DNA of 64,000 nucleotides from Bacteroidota bacterium. Lineage in GTDB: Bacteria > Bacteroidota > Bacteroidia > Bacteroidales > Prolixibacteraceae. A program made the position numbers and the translations under genes. This document shows positions 25,767-35,100 of the stretch, piece by piece (the stretch's first letter is position 1; every line of letters begins with the position of its first letter). The stretch spans positions 90,073-154,072 of the forward strand of contig JAJRSD010000072.1 of assembly GCA_024278975.1 (NCBI GenBank), written 5' to 3'. Below the pieces are notes generated by a model. It saw only the letters and a program-made list of their open reading frames with translations. It had not been told where the DNA came from and searched no databases.

Positions 25767-27239
25767 TTAAATGATTTTCGATTCTGCACGGTTACCTGCA
25801 TTGTCAACTGCGGCAACTAAAATCTCTCCACTACTGTTTTCTATATCAAACGAAAAAGGTTCACTTTTTAAAAGTTGTGGTTTATGATTTACTTTTCCCA
25901 TAAATTTCCCATCAACCAAAATTTCGTAATGCGAAATTGGCTCATCGCCGGCATACGAACTTTGCCATGTTATTTTATTGTCGGTAACTTCTACTTCGCG
26001 TGGTGCACCCAAACCTGCATTTTTAATCTCCTGAAAATAATTACTGTCGGGTTTAATTTTTGCCGCTTGAATCTCAATCCTGTTTCGTTCATCACTACTC
26101 ATTCCATCGGGTTTAATTTGAGCAGCATAAAAATTTTGCACCAACTGGCATTTCATTGGGTCGTCATCAATTTGCCCGATACCAATTATTAAAGTATGAA
26201 CGCCGGGTGTGGTTAACGAATATTCAATTAACGGACGACTTGGTAATTCCGGTGTTCCCACTTTTCTGAAAACATCGTCGGGTGTTCTCGACCAGCGTGG
26301 CTCTTTATGATACATCGCAGCATCGGCAAAAACTTTCATCCCAATAATTCCCATTCCTTTTGCTTCGGCAACCGGAATTACATTGTGCTGAAAATTCATT
26401 TTAGTTTTATCGTTGGCATTAATTGCAATTAACAATCCATCTAAAATTCCAAATTCATCTCGCTGAATCATATCCATCATTGCAGGTGGATTTGCATGGC
26501 CGGAAAACCCGATGTGGCGAATTAGTTTCTCTTTTTTAGGATTCATTCCAGTAAGGTTTGTTCCGTCGCGTAAATCTCGCAAAGCTACCAACGCTCCAAA
26601 ATTTTTATTTGGGTCGAGAGGAGTTTCCAAACCTTCGTACAACACATCAATTTCTGCTGTATTATGCAGAGTGTGAATCAGTACCATATCTAAATATGCA
26701 CCCTCTGGATACGCACCTTCTCCATCGCCAAAAATTTGAGTAAGCGAGCGTTTTACATCGTCAACAGCACATTTTACATTTTCGCCGTTCGACCAGTTTA
26801 TAACATCTTCCCTTTCTGCCCAACCCGGTTTTCCCCAGCGCATTGCAGTTTTACTTGTTAGCCAGATTGACTCCCGCAACTTTTCATTATAATTATCTTC
26901 ACCTGGAATAAGATTTAGTTTTTTAAATGCTTTATTGAAATTAAGCTGACTTCCGGCATATAAATTTGAAGTGTCGTAGTAGTTTATTCCCAAGTCGAAA
27001 GCTTTTAGAATTATTGGAACCGGATCAACATCATCGGGTGTCCATTGTAACGAAGACTGACCTCCCAGAGCAATTGTAGTAACATCGAAACCAAGTTTCC
27101 CAAATTTACGTTTCATGGGAGTCGGAACTTTTTCAGTATTACAACCACCTAACGAAATTGTTGATAATGCCGCTGTTGAGGCAGCTGTAACTTTTATAAA
27201 GCTTCGTCGCGAAACGGGATATTTTTTATTTTTTTTCAT
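25767..27239 (-). CDS. Tat-exported aldo/keto reductase with C-terminal Fn3-like domain
   Basis: 490 residues. The N-terminus has a twin-arginine signal (SRRSFIK) and hydrophobic stretch ending LGGC, so it may be a Tat-exported lipoprotein. The AKR barrel starts at KRKFGKLGFDVTTIALGG; the active-site set is visible: Asp and Tyr in YDTSNLY, Lys in WLTSKTAMRW, His in MVLIHTLH. The last 95 residues (from GAPREVEVTDNKITWQSSY, with ISHYEILVDGKFMG) look like a fibronectin-III or Ig-type beta domain. Why an NAD(P)H-type fold would be exported is unclear; related exported AKRs in Bacteroidota are uncharacterised. It is divergent from the second Tat-signal gene. Confidence 0.88.
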   Translation of the reverse strand: MKKNKKYPVSRRSFIKVTAASTAALSTISLGGCNTEKVPTPMKRKFGKLGFDVTTIALGGQSSLQWTPDDVDPVPIILKAFDLGINYYDTSNLYAGSQLNFNKAFKKLNLIPGEDNYNEKLRESIWLTSKTAMRWGKPGWAEREDVINWSNGENVKCAVDDVKRSLTQIFGDGEGAYPEGAYLDMVLIHTLHNTAEIDVLYEGLETPLDPNKNFGALVALRDLRDGTNLTGMNPKKEKLIRHIGFSGHANPPAMMDMIQRDEFGILDGLLIAINANDKTKMNFQHNVIPVAEAKGMGIIGMKVFADAAMYHKEPRWSRTPDDVFRKVGTPELPSRPLIEYSLTTPGVHTLIIGIGQIDDDPMKCQLVQNFYAAQIKPDGMSSDERNRIEIQAAKIKPDSNYFQEIKNAGLGAPREVEVTDNKITWQSSYAGDEPISHYEILVDGKFMGKVNHKPQLLKSEPFSFDIENSSGEILVAAVDNAGNRAESKII

Positions 27240-27349
27240 TGCATTGAGTTTTTAATTTCTTTTAAAATTACATAATTTTTAAATAGTAAACAATTTGTAT
27301 AGTTTTTCGTTTATTTGATAGAACATGAATTTATATTAAAAAAATAATT

Positions 27350-27772
27350 ATGAAAAACAGAAGAGAATTTTTAAAAAGAAGTGCTTTAATTACTTCAGGA
27401 TTAGCGGTTTCTGCTCCATTATTGGCAAACTCAAAATCTGCAAAAAGTAAAGACCTAAATGTACCTGGTATTATATTTACCGAAAATTCGCAGGGAAAAT
27501 GGGATGGAAAAGCCGGAAGTCATGTCCCAATTGTAGCAGTTGATGGCAGTAAAGTTACTTTGTTAACTGCGCACGGTATGAGTGGAAGCCATTATATTGT
27601 AAGGCATACATTGGTTGACAAAGCCGGAAAAATGATTGGCTCAAAAACTTTTTCGGGCGATGATTTAAAAGCCGAATCAACTTATGAACTTCCGGCAGGT
27701 TTTAAAGGAAAACTTTTTGCTACCAGCTTTTGCAATAAGCACGATTTTTGGGTAAAAGAGTTTACTGTGTAG
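27350..27772 (+). CDS. Tat-exported superoxide reductase-like (neelaredoxin/desulfoferrodoxin Fe-binding domain) protein
   Basis: 140 residues beginning with a twin-arginine signal (RREFLKRS, then LITSGLAVSAPLLA). The mature part is the iron domain of superoxide reductase. All five ligands of the Fe(His)4(Cys) centre are in place: His58 (SHVPI), His75 (HGM), His81 (HYI), Cys128 and His131 (CNKHDFW), with spacings of 6 and 3 as in characterised enzymes. However, the Glu-Lys that precedes the first His in classical enzymes (EKHVP) is Gly56-Ser57 here, so the catalytic lysine is absent. It lacks the rubredoxin-like Cys4 domain. Expected role: detoxifying superoxide in the periplasm; activity without the Lys is uncertain. 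Confidence 0.85.
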   Translation: MKNRREFLKRSALITSGLAVSAPLLANSKSAKSKDLNVPGIIFTENSQGKWDGKAGSHVPIVAVDGSKVTLLTAHGMSGSHYIVRHTLVDKAGKMIGSKTFSGDDLKAESTYELPAGFKGKLFATSFCNKHDFWVKEFTV

Positions 27773-28163
27773 TTAATAACTCAAAACTGCTTGCTCCTCG
27801 TTATAAACAGGGAACAGTGGCATTTGAGTTCTAAAGTTTAATATGAATTTATTTTATAGGAAGCTGTGGCTATTTTATTATAAAATAAATTCAGATATCC
27901 TAGTCTTTTTACAATAAATGGAATTCTAAAAATGTACACTCCATTCTCCTTATTTCACTTGGCTCCTCTTCACAATCCCTTAGTGCTGAAAACTATTTGT
28001 ATAGCAGTGCTGCTGACTATGCAGGAGAGCTGGGGATTTTGAATAATGTTATTTTTGTAAAGTAACCCACGCGATACAATCGCGAGGGGAGCGGTGGGGA
28101 AGTTATAAAAAGAACAAATTGTAAATAATCTTTAGATGCAGTCCTTAAAGCAGTATTTACAAA
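27773..28163. other. Intergenic region with transposase remnant
   Basis: No intact gene. It contains the transposase tail described separately, a following palindrome-like patch (CGCGATACAATCGCG at about 28070-28084, then GAGGGGAGCGGTGGGG), and near 27805 a block AAACAGGGAACAGTGGCATT that resembles a block at 63657-63676. Confidence 0.55.
27982..28065 (+). pseudogene. Remnant of a REP-associated (Y1/IS200-like) tyrosine transposase C-terminus
   Basis: The frame ending at TAA 28063-28065 reads LSAENYLYSSAADYAGELG and then ILNNVIFVK. The pattern of Asn/Asp-Tyr, then YSSAxxYAG, then a hydrophobic end is typical of the last 30 residues of REP-associated tyrosine transposases in Bacteroidota. The frame upstream soon loses similarity and meets a stop at 27901, and no catalytic Tyr or HUH motif is found. 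A GC-rich palindrome follows the stop, as expected next to such elements. Decayed fragment. Confidence 0.45.
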
Positions 28164-28574
28164 TTATTCAAAACTGTCAAATAAATCAGCGAAACGAATA
28201 ATTTTAGTATTCTTTATTTTTTCTAATACTAATAAATCCATATCTCCTGTTACCAGATAATCAGCCTTGCTGTCAATAGCCAAATTCAAGAGAAAATTAT
28301 CTTTTAAATCCCGGCACTCTGTAACATTCGATTTTACTTTTATCAGTTTACCATAATCCTTAAATAAACGAAGTATATTTTTTATATCAGTATCAGAAAA
28401 ATATCTGGAGAATTTTGGTCTTTTCGCAACGGTTATAAATTCCTCTATTAATTCATTTGAAAAAATCAATTTAATTTTTTCGGTTTCAAGCAAATAATCC
28501 AGTTTATCTAGCTTATGGGTTATCAAAAAGCTAATCCATAGATTCGTGTCCAGAATAACTTTTTTAATCCTCAT
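28164..28574 (-). CDS. PIN-domain ribonuclease toxin (COG1569-type)
   Basis: 136 residues from the ATG at 28574, the start that gives MRIKKVILDTNLWISFLI; a longer frame only adds antitoxin-overlapping sequence. The PIN acidic residues are in ILDTN (first Asp), LIEEFITV (Glu), and ADYLVTGDMDLL (later Asp pair). PIN toxins cleave RNA in a metal-dependent way. The start lies within the end of the antitoxin gene (11-bp overlap), so both are translated together. Target RNA unknown. Confidence 0.88.
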   Translation of the reverse strand: MRIKKVILDTNLWISFLITHKLDKLDYLLETEKIKLIFSNELIEEFITVAKRPKFSRYFSDTDIKNILRLFKDYGKLIKVKSNVTECRDLKDNFLLNLAIDSKADYLVTGDMDLLVLEKIKNTKIIRFADLFDSFE

Positions 28575-28779
28575 ATCTGGCTTTTCTAACCGCATCAACT
28601 TCGGTAGATATTTCATCAAGAGATGGTGTTTCATCCGAATTAATTCTCAACTTTTCAAGTAATTCAATAAATTCAGATTTTATCTTGACAGTTTTAATTC
28701 TAATTAAATCTAAATCAGCCAAATCTTTAAGAAGGCTTTTTGCTTTTGGGTTTATTATGTCTATTCGTAAAGATTCCAT
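28564..28779 (-). CDS. Antitoxin partner of the PIN toxin
   Basis: 71-residue protein immediately upstream of and overlapping the PIN gene. It starts MESLRIDIINPKAKSLLKDLADLDLIRI and ends with the acidic-basic helix EVDAVRKARYED. Size, position, overlap and helical composition fit an antitoxin of PIN modules. The N-terminal strand-helix pattern (IDIINPKAKSLLKDLADLDLI) is common in such proteins of Bacteroidota. No named DNA-binding fold is assigned with certainty. Confidence 0.8.
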   Translation of the reverse strand: MESLRIDIINPKAKSLLKDLADLDLIRIKTVKIKSEFIELLEKLRINSDETPSLDEISTEVDAVRKARYED

Positions 28780-28818
28780 ATCAATTTCTTTTTATCAAAG
28801 GTACAAATAATTACAAAG

Positions 28819-30357
28819 CTATCCTCCCCAATTTTCCCGATCCAAACTGCGGTAATGAATTGCTTCCGAAAGATGGTGTGATTGTACATTTTCCTCACCT
28901 TCTAAATCGGCAACTGTACGGGCAACTTTTAATATTCTGTCGTAGGCACGTGCCGAAAGTCCCAGTCTGTCCATTGCATTTTTAATCAACTCGTTGCTCT
29001 CTTCGTTTAACACAACATGTTGGCGAATTAACTTCGAAGTCATTTGTGCATTGGCATAAATTCCAATATCTGCTGCAAAACGGTCTTCCTGGATTTTACG
29101 GGCAGTCAGCACCCTTTTACGCACTGCCTCGCTATTTTCCGACAACTCCATTTCTGCCAGTTTTTTAAACGGAACAGGAACTACTTCTAAATGAATATCA
29201 ATACGGTCTAAAAGCGGACCTGAAATTTTATTAAGGTATTTTTGCACCACTCCCGGACCACAAACACAATCTTTTGTTGGGTGGTTGTAATATCCGCACG
29301 GACATGGATTCATCGATGCTACCAACATAAAACTTGCAGGATATTCAACCGAAAATTTTGCCCGCGAAATTGTAATTGTTCTGTCTTCGAGTGGTTGACG
29401 CATAACTTCCAGAACGGTTCTTTTAAACTCGGGAAGTTCGTCTAAAAACAGAACGCCATTGTGTGCCAGAGATATTTCGCCCGGCTGAGGATAATTTCCT
29501 CCACCAACAAGTGCGACATCGGAAATTGTATGGTGTGGCGAACGGAAAGGACGTTGTGTCATTAGCGAAGTTTCCTTTTTTATATTCCCCGAAACCGAGT
29601 GTATTTTTGTGGTTTCCAAAGCTTCTTTCAGAGTGAACGGTGGCAAAATACCGGGAATTCGTTTTGCCAGCATTGTTTTTCCCGAACCTGGCGGACCCAC
29701 AAGAATTATATTATGACTGCCGGCTGCTGCAATTTCGAGAGCACGTTTAACATTCTCCTGCCCTTTTACATCGGCAAAATCGAGTGAGTTATCGTTTACG
29801 CGGGCCGCAAATTCTGCGCGTGTATCAATAACAGTTTGCTCCAGATTATTTTCTCCATTCAAAAAATTAATTACATCAGTAATATTCTCGGCACCATAAA
29901 CTTTTAGTTTATCAACTACTGCTGCTTCGCGTACATTTTGTTTGGGCAGAATAAAACCTTCAAATTCCTCTTCTCTTGCATTAATTGCAATGGGCAAAAC
30001 TCCTTTTATTGGCTGTAAAGTTCCGTCTAACGAGAGCTCGCCCATCAAAATATATTTCGATAATTTATCAGAATTAATCTGATTCGATGCTGCTAAAACT
30101 GCGGCTGCCAAAGGTAAATCGTAAGCCGAACCTTCTTTTCTAATATCTGCCGGAGCCATATTAACAATGATTTTTTGCTTCGGCCATTTGAAACCATTTA
30201 AACGTAAGGCAGATTCAATTCGTTGCTGGCTCTCTTTTACTGCACTGTCGGGCAGGCCAACCAGCATAAATTTAATTCCTCTTGTAACATCAACTTCAAT
30301 TGTAATTGTTGTGGCGTCGATACCAAAAACTGCACTTCCGAAGGTTTTAACTAACAT
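28819..30357 (-). CDS. comM: YifB/ComM-family Mg-chelatase-like AAA+ ATPase
   Basis: 512 residues. An N-terminal Lon-type-fold domain (SAVFGIDATTITIEVDVTRG through IAINAREEEFEGFILP) precedes an AAA+ core with Walker A GPPGSGKTMLAKRI, Walker B VLFLDELPEF and a Mg-chelatase C-terminal part including a CPCGYYNHPTKDCVCGP zinc-like loop. ComM is a hexameric helicase that helps branch migration in natural transformation in some bacteria; here the role is by family only. Full length. It lies 39 bp after the PIN antitoxin start on the same strand but is transcribed before it. Confidence 0.93.
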   Translation of the reverse strand: MLVKTFGSAVFGIDATTITIEVDVTRGIKFMLVGLPDSAVKESQQRIESALRLNGFKWPKQKIIVNMAPADIRKEGSAYDLPLAAAVLAASNQINSDKLSKYILMGELSLDGTLQPIKGVLPIAINAREEEFEGFILPKQNVREAAVVDKLKVYGAENITDVINFLNGENNLEQTVIDTRAEFAARVNDNSLDFADVKGQENVKRALEIAAAGSHNIILVGPPGSGKTMLAKRIPGILPPFTLKEALETTKIHSVSGNIKKETSLMTQRPFRSPHHTISDVALVGGGNYPQPGEISLAHNGVLFLDELPEFKRTVLEVMRQPLEDRTITISRAKFSVEYPASFMLVASMNPCPCGYYNHPTKDCVCGPGVVQKYLNKISGPLLDRIDIHLEVVPVPFKKLAEMELSENSEAVRKRVLTARKIQEDRFAADIGIYANAQMTSKLIRQHVVLNEESNELIKNAMDRLGLSARAYDRILKVARTVADLEGEENVQSHHLSEAIHYRSLDRENWGG

Positions 30358-30545
30358 AGTCGGGAATTTTATTTGTAAAATCTAAATTTAATGAATTTAG
30401 ATGACAATAAAAAGATGAAGTAAAAATGAGATAAAGTATTGATATTTTATTTGAAATATTCAAATAAATCGTTGTCATAAATAATACTACCGGATAAATT
30501 AGCGTGAATTTGTCGAATTGAAGTTAGTGAGGGTAAAATAAAAAG

Positions 30546-31475
30546 CTAATACAATTTCTTCCTTTTCACCAAATACGAGAGGAGTACTTGCTGGAAATCG
30601 TCATTAATATCTGCCTCGGCGAGGTCTATTTTATACTGACCGCATTTTACTTTCAAATCGTCGAAATATGAATTTACCGTTGAAACGTAGTGTTTTTTGA
30701 TTTCCCACGGATTGAATTTAATAGTCTGCCCGCTTTCCAAATCGACAAATTTATGCGGACGATTGCTAAAATCGAATTCACGTTCGAGTGTGTGGTCGGT
30801 AACATTAAATAGAATTACCTCGTGTTTGTTGTATCGTAAATGTTGGAGCGCAGAAAAAAGTTCGTCGGTATTCGAGCCATCCAACATGTCGCTAAAAATT
30901 ATCACCAGCGAACGTTTATGAATATTCTCAGCAATTTGATGAAGTACCTGAGTTGTATTGGTTTTTTTGCGCAAATGCGCATTTTCGGGTTGAATTAAAG
31001 CAGACAATTTCCCGTACATAATTTCCGCATTTACCGATGAAATTCGCGGATTTGAGTGAAATTCAATTTCGTCGGAAAAGAGAGTTAGCCCAACAGAATC
31101 GCGCTGTTTTCGTAATAAATAAATTAATGCTGCGGCTGTATAAACCGAAAAAGCCAGTTTATTTTGAAGATGTTTTTTACCTTTTGAATAGGGAAATAAC
31201 ATCGACGAAGATGTGTCGATAACTATCTGGCATCGAAGATTTGTCTCCTCTTCGTACTGTTTTACAAAAAGTTTATCGGTGCGGGCAAATAGTTTCCAAT
31301 CGACACGTTTAGTAGATTCTCCCTGATTGTACAACCGATGTTCGGCAAACTCCACAGAGAACCCGTGAAACGGACTTCGATGTAATCCGGTTATAAATCC
31401 TTCGACCACTTCGTGGGCAATTAGTCCCAGGTTGTCGAATTGATGAAACTGTTCTATGTCGAAAATATTTTTCAA
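30546..31475 (-). CDS. DUF58 (vWA-like) domain protein
   Basis: 309 residues. The DUF58 core is plain: GESTKRVDWKLFARTDKLFVKQYEEETNL followed by the MIDAS-type IDTSSSM. Such proteins usually act with a MoxR AAA+ ATPase as metal-binding chaperone partners. No MoxR gene is adjacent in this window (upstream neighbour is trxA), so the partner must be elsewhere. No signal or membrane segment is seen; predicted cytoplasmic. Confidence 0.92.
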   Translation of the reverse strand: MKNIFDIEQFHQFDNLGLIAHEVVEGFITGLHRSPFHGFSVEFAEHRLYNQGESTKRVDWKLFARTDKLFVKQYEEETNLRCQIVIDTSSSMLFPYSKGKKHLQNKLAFSVYTAAALIYLLRKQRDSVGLTLFSDEIEFHSNPRISSVNAEIMYGKLSALIQPENAHLRKKTNTTQVLHQIAENIHKRSLVIIFSDMLDGSNTDELFSALQHLRYNKHEVILFNVTDHTLEREFDFSNRPHKFVDLESGQTIKFNPWEIKKHYVSTVNSYFDDLKVKCGQYKIDLAEADINDDFQQVLLSYLVKRKKLY

Positions 31476-31800
31476 AATGTTTTAATAAAAATAAGGTTGT
31501 CGCAGAAATTCTCGAAAACGTCACTCTCCGCATAGCGATTACTACCGAGAAATTTATTTCAGAATCTTAAAAACGAGTCCTCTCCAAAAAGTAAATAAAT
31601 AGAGGCTTAGTCATCTGATGAACTTGTAACCAACTGATTGCCAGAGTTTAACCTCCTGTACTATTTACGGAATAATTCATCTGATGAATTTTCAGAGTGG
31701 ACTCAAAAACTAAAATTTGATAATTTGCAGACCCTGAAATAAGTTCAGGGTGACGAACTCGAATTTTTGAGACAACCTTTAAATAGACTAATAATAAATT
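31476..31800. other. Intergenic region between the DUF58 gene and trxA
   Basis: No gene is visible in 325 bp. It holds a half copy of repeat A (31730-31755) and short degenerate direct repeats of CATCTGATGAA (near 31613 and 31679). No terminator with a good T-run was found for trxA. Confidence 0.5.
31730..31755. repeat. Dispersed repeat A, partial copy
   Basis: CCCTGAAATAAGTTCAGGG flanked by GA and TGACG, the first palindrome of repeat A only. Confidence 0.7.
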
Positions 31801-32118
31801 TTACAAAAGTGCATCTAATTTATCAGTAAAACTTTTCTTTGGAGCTGCTCCAACTTGCTTGTCAACTATTTCGCCACCTTTTACAAAAATCACAGTGGGA
31901 ATATTTCTAATTCCGTATTTCATGGCAACGCCCGGGTTAGAGTCAACATCAACTTTCCCGATAATAGCCCGGTCTTCGTACTCGCCCGACATCTCTTCTA
32001 CAATAGGTGCAATCATTCTACACGGGCCACACCAAACAGCCCAAAAGTCAATCATAACGGGTTTATCCGCTTTTATTACCAATTCTTCGAAATTGGCATC
32101 AGTAATTTCTACAGCCAT
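31801..32118 (-). CDS. trxA: Thioredoxin
   Basis: 105-residue cytoplasmic disulfide reductase. The active site WCGPC is at 29-33 in FWAVWCGPCRMIAP, the cis-Pro is in RNIPTVIF, and the length equals classical Trx1. It is downstream of dnaE on the same strand, with its own promoter-like box in the gap, and probably not cotranscribed. Confidence 0.98.
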   Translation of the reverse strand: MAVEITDANFEELVIKADKPVMIDFWAVWCGPCRMIAPIVEEMSGEYEDRAIIGKVDVDSNPGVAMKYGIRNIPTVIFVKGGEIVDKQVGAAPKKSFTDKLDALL

Positions 32119-32161
32119 AATATTATATTTTTAATTATTATTTATTTCAAAATTTGTGGTG

Positions 32162-32190
32162 CAAAATTAATTAATTAATTCTATATCCAA
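32162..32190 (-). promoter_or_regulatory. Promoter of trxA
   Basis: On the minus strand, TTG (32190-32188) and TAATTTTG (32169-32162) are 18 bp apart, close to the Bacteroidota promoter. The -7 box falls just past the dnaE stop codon and 44 bp before the trxA ATG. Confidence 0.45.
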
Positions 32191-35100
32191 TATTAATATC
32201 CTCGTCAAAGAAACTTAAAAAACCTTCCGATAAATCTACTTTAATAGTTCGCGAAAACATTTTAATTTGCATGTTGTTTTCCGGATCATAAACATTAAAC
32301 TTTAACAATGCATTGCCGGTATTGTTCTCAATTAATGTTGTAATTTTCTCGATAACTGATTCATTTAACTTATCGAGCGGTAAATTAATGGTTACACTTT
32401 TTATGTAGTTTTTCTTTACTTCTGAAAGCAGTTCTATTTGTTGGATTTTAAACTCGTAATATTCGCTTTTCCAACGTTGCTGAACCATACCTTTTATCAT
32501 AAGAAAAAGTCCGGGTTTACAGTACTTATGGAAGTTTACATAATCGTTTCCAAAGAAGAAAAATTCTTTTGTATCGTTATAGTCTGCGAGTGTCAGAGTG
32601 CTGTACGGATTTCCGTTTTTCGATGTTCCTTCGCGGGCTTCGGTTACCATGCCGCCAAAAGTAAAATCTTTACCAATGTACTTTTCTATGTCGTTGTTGA
32701 GGTCTTTTAAGGTGGCATCTTTAGAGCAGAAACTGTTAATTTCCAGACTGTAATCGTCTAATGGGTGCGCAGTTAAATAAATTCCAATCAGACTTTTTTC
32801 TTTGTCGAGAAGTACAAGTTTTGCCCACTCTTCTATGTCGGGAATTTCCGGCTTTTTAATATCCATGCTACTTTCCATTCCGCCAAACAAACTCTGCTGA
32901 GCACTCTGAGCTTCGAGCTGAATTCGGTTTCCATATTTTATCAGTTTCTCGATAAATGTGGTGTTGTCATTTTCATCTAAACCCGAAAAAAAACAACTTC
33001 TGTTTATGTTGCCCAAATTGTCGAAAGCACCGGCTATTGCAAGGGCTTCAAGGTTTTTTTTGTTAACTGACTGAAGGTTTACATTTTCAACCAAATCGTA
33101 AATAGTTTTAAACTCGCCATTTTTATCACGAGCCTTAATAATATCCTGAACTGCGCCGGCACCAACTCCTTTAATTGCTCCCATCCCAAAACGAAGATCG
33201 CCATTTTTATTGGCTGTAAACTTTATAAAACTTTCGTTAATATCGGGTCCCAAAACATTTAATTTCATGCGTTTACACTCGGTCATCAACTTAGTAATAT
33301 CAGTAATATTACTAAGATTTCGGCTAAGGTTTGCAGCCATAAATTCTGCCGGATAATGTGCTTTTAAGTAGCCGGTTTGATAAGCAATGTGCGCATAGCA
33401 AACCGAGTGTGATTTGTTAAAAGCATATTCAGCAAATTTTTCCCAGTCTTTCCATATTTTTTCAATTACATCATCGGGCTTTTTCCAACAAGTGTACATT
33501 CATCAATAAATTGATAATTTGCTTTACAACCATCAATAAATTTCACTTTCAGTTTGTCCATTTCTGCAATTTTCTTTTTTCCCATTGCTTTCCGGAGAGT
33601 ATCGGAGTCGCCTCGGGTAAAACCGCCAAGCAGTCGCGAGAGTAACATCACCTGCTCTTGAAAAACAGTAATTCCATAAGTTTCGCCAAGATATTTTTCC
33701 ATCATTGGCAAGTCGTATTCAACTTTTTGTTTGCCATTTTTACGTGCAACATAATCAGGGATATATTGCATCGGACCGGGGCGATAAAGTGCATTCATTG
33801 CCACCAAATCTTCAAATCGATTTGGTTTCAGGTCGCGCAAATGTTTTCTCATCCCGTCAGATTCAAACTGAAAAACTGCTATCGATTCGCCATGACTAAA
33901 CATTTCGTAGGTCTTTTTATCGTCCCACGGAATATTATCGATATCAACTTTAATACCTTTCGAAAGCCTGATATTTTCTAATGTTTCTTTTATAATTGAA
34001 AGGGTTTTCAATCCCAAAAAATCCATTTTAAGCAGGCCAATATCTTCCACAAAACGACCGTCGAACTGGGTCATCAAAAGATGTCCATCATCTTTTGTGG
34101 GCATCAACGGAATATGATCCGACAGTGGGTCGCGGCTAATAATAATACCACAAGCGTGCACTCCGGTTTGCCGAACAGAACCTTCGAGAGTTTCGGCAAA
34201 TTTCATGGTTTGTACAACTAACGGAATATTAGAAGTTCTTTCTCTTCGGAGTTCGATACTCTCTTTAAATGCTTTTTCGAATGTCATTTTCGGAGTGTCG
34301 GGAACAAGTTTTGCCAGCCGGTTGGCTTCGGGCAGTGGTAATTTTAATACTCGTGCCACATCGCGAATTGCCAGTTTTGTTGCCATTGTACCAAAAGTAC
34401 AGATGTGTGCAACTTTATCCTGTCCATACTTATCGGTTACATAATTGAGAACTAATTGCCGTCCATCATCATCAAAATCAATATCAACATCGGGTAGCGA
34501 AACCCGGTCGGGATTCAGGAAACGTTCAAAAAGTAAGTCGTATTTTATTGGGTCGATATTAGTAATTCCGGTACAGTACGAAACTGCTGCGCCGGCCGCC
34601 GAACCACGCCCCGGACCAACAACTACACCAAGTCTTTTTGCCTCGTTAATAAAATCCTGAGTAATAAGGAAATATCCGGGATATCCCATTGTTTTAATGG
34701 TGTCGAGCTCAAAATCCAATCGGTCTGAAATACTTTTTTCGAGAGGATCGCCGTAACGTTCTTTAGCTCCTTTGTATGTTAGATGCCGTAAAAATGTTGA
34801 TTCTAATTTTACACGTAAAACTTTATCGTAGCCGCCCAGCCGTTCAAAAACTTTATCTCCAAATTCCTCCCGCAACTTATCTTCCGGGTATTTCTCGCGG
34901 AATTCTTCCTCAGTTCCAATTTCCTTCGGAATAGGAAATACAGGCATAATTGGGGCAGCATTCAATTCAAATTCTTCAACTTTTTCAGCAATTTCGGCAG
35001 TGTTTGTCAGGGCATCTGGTACGTCACTAAAAAGCTCATTCATTTCTGCCTGCGTTTTAAACCACTCCTGTTTGGTGTAACGCATTCGTGTTGGGTCGTC

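Noticed and set aside
28564..28634. Longer start for the PIN toxin
   Set aside because: It would run through the antitoxin in another frame; the ATG at 28574 gives the normal PIN start.
33466..33499. Programmed -1 frameshifting in dnaE
   Set aside because: The site is A-AAA-AGC, not a good X-XXY-YYZ heptamer, and no stem-loop or biological need is evident; a missing A is simpler.
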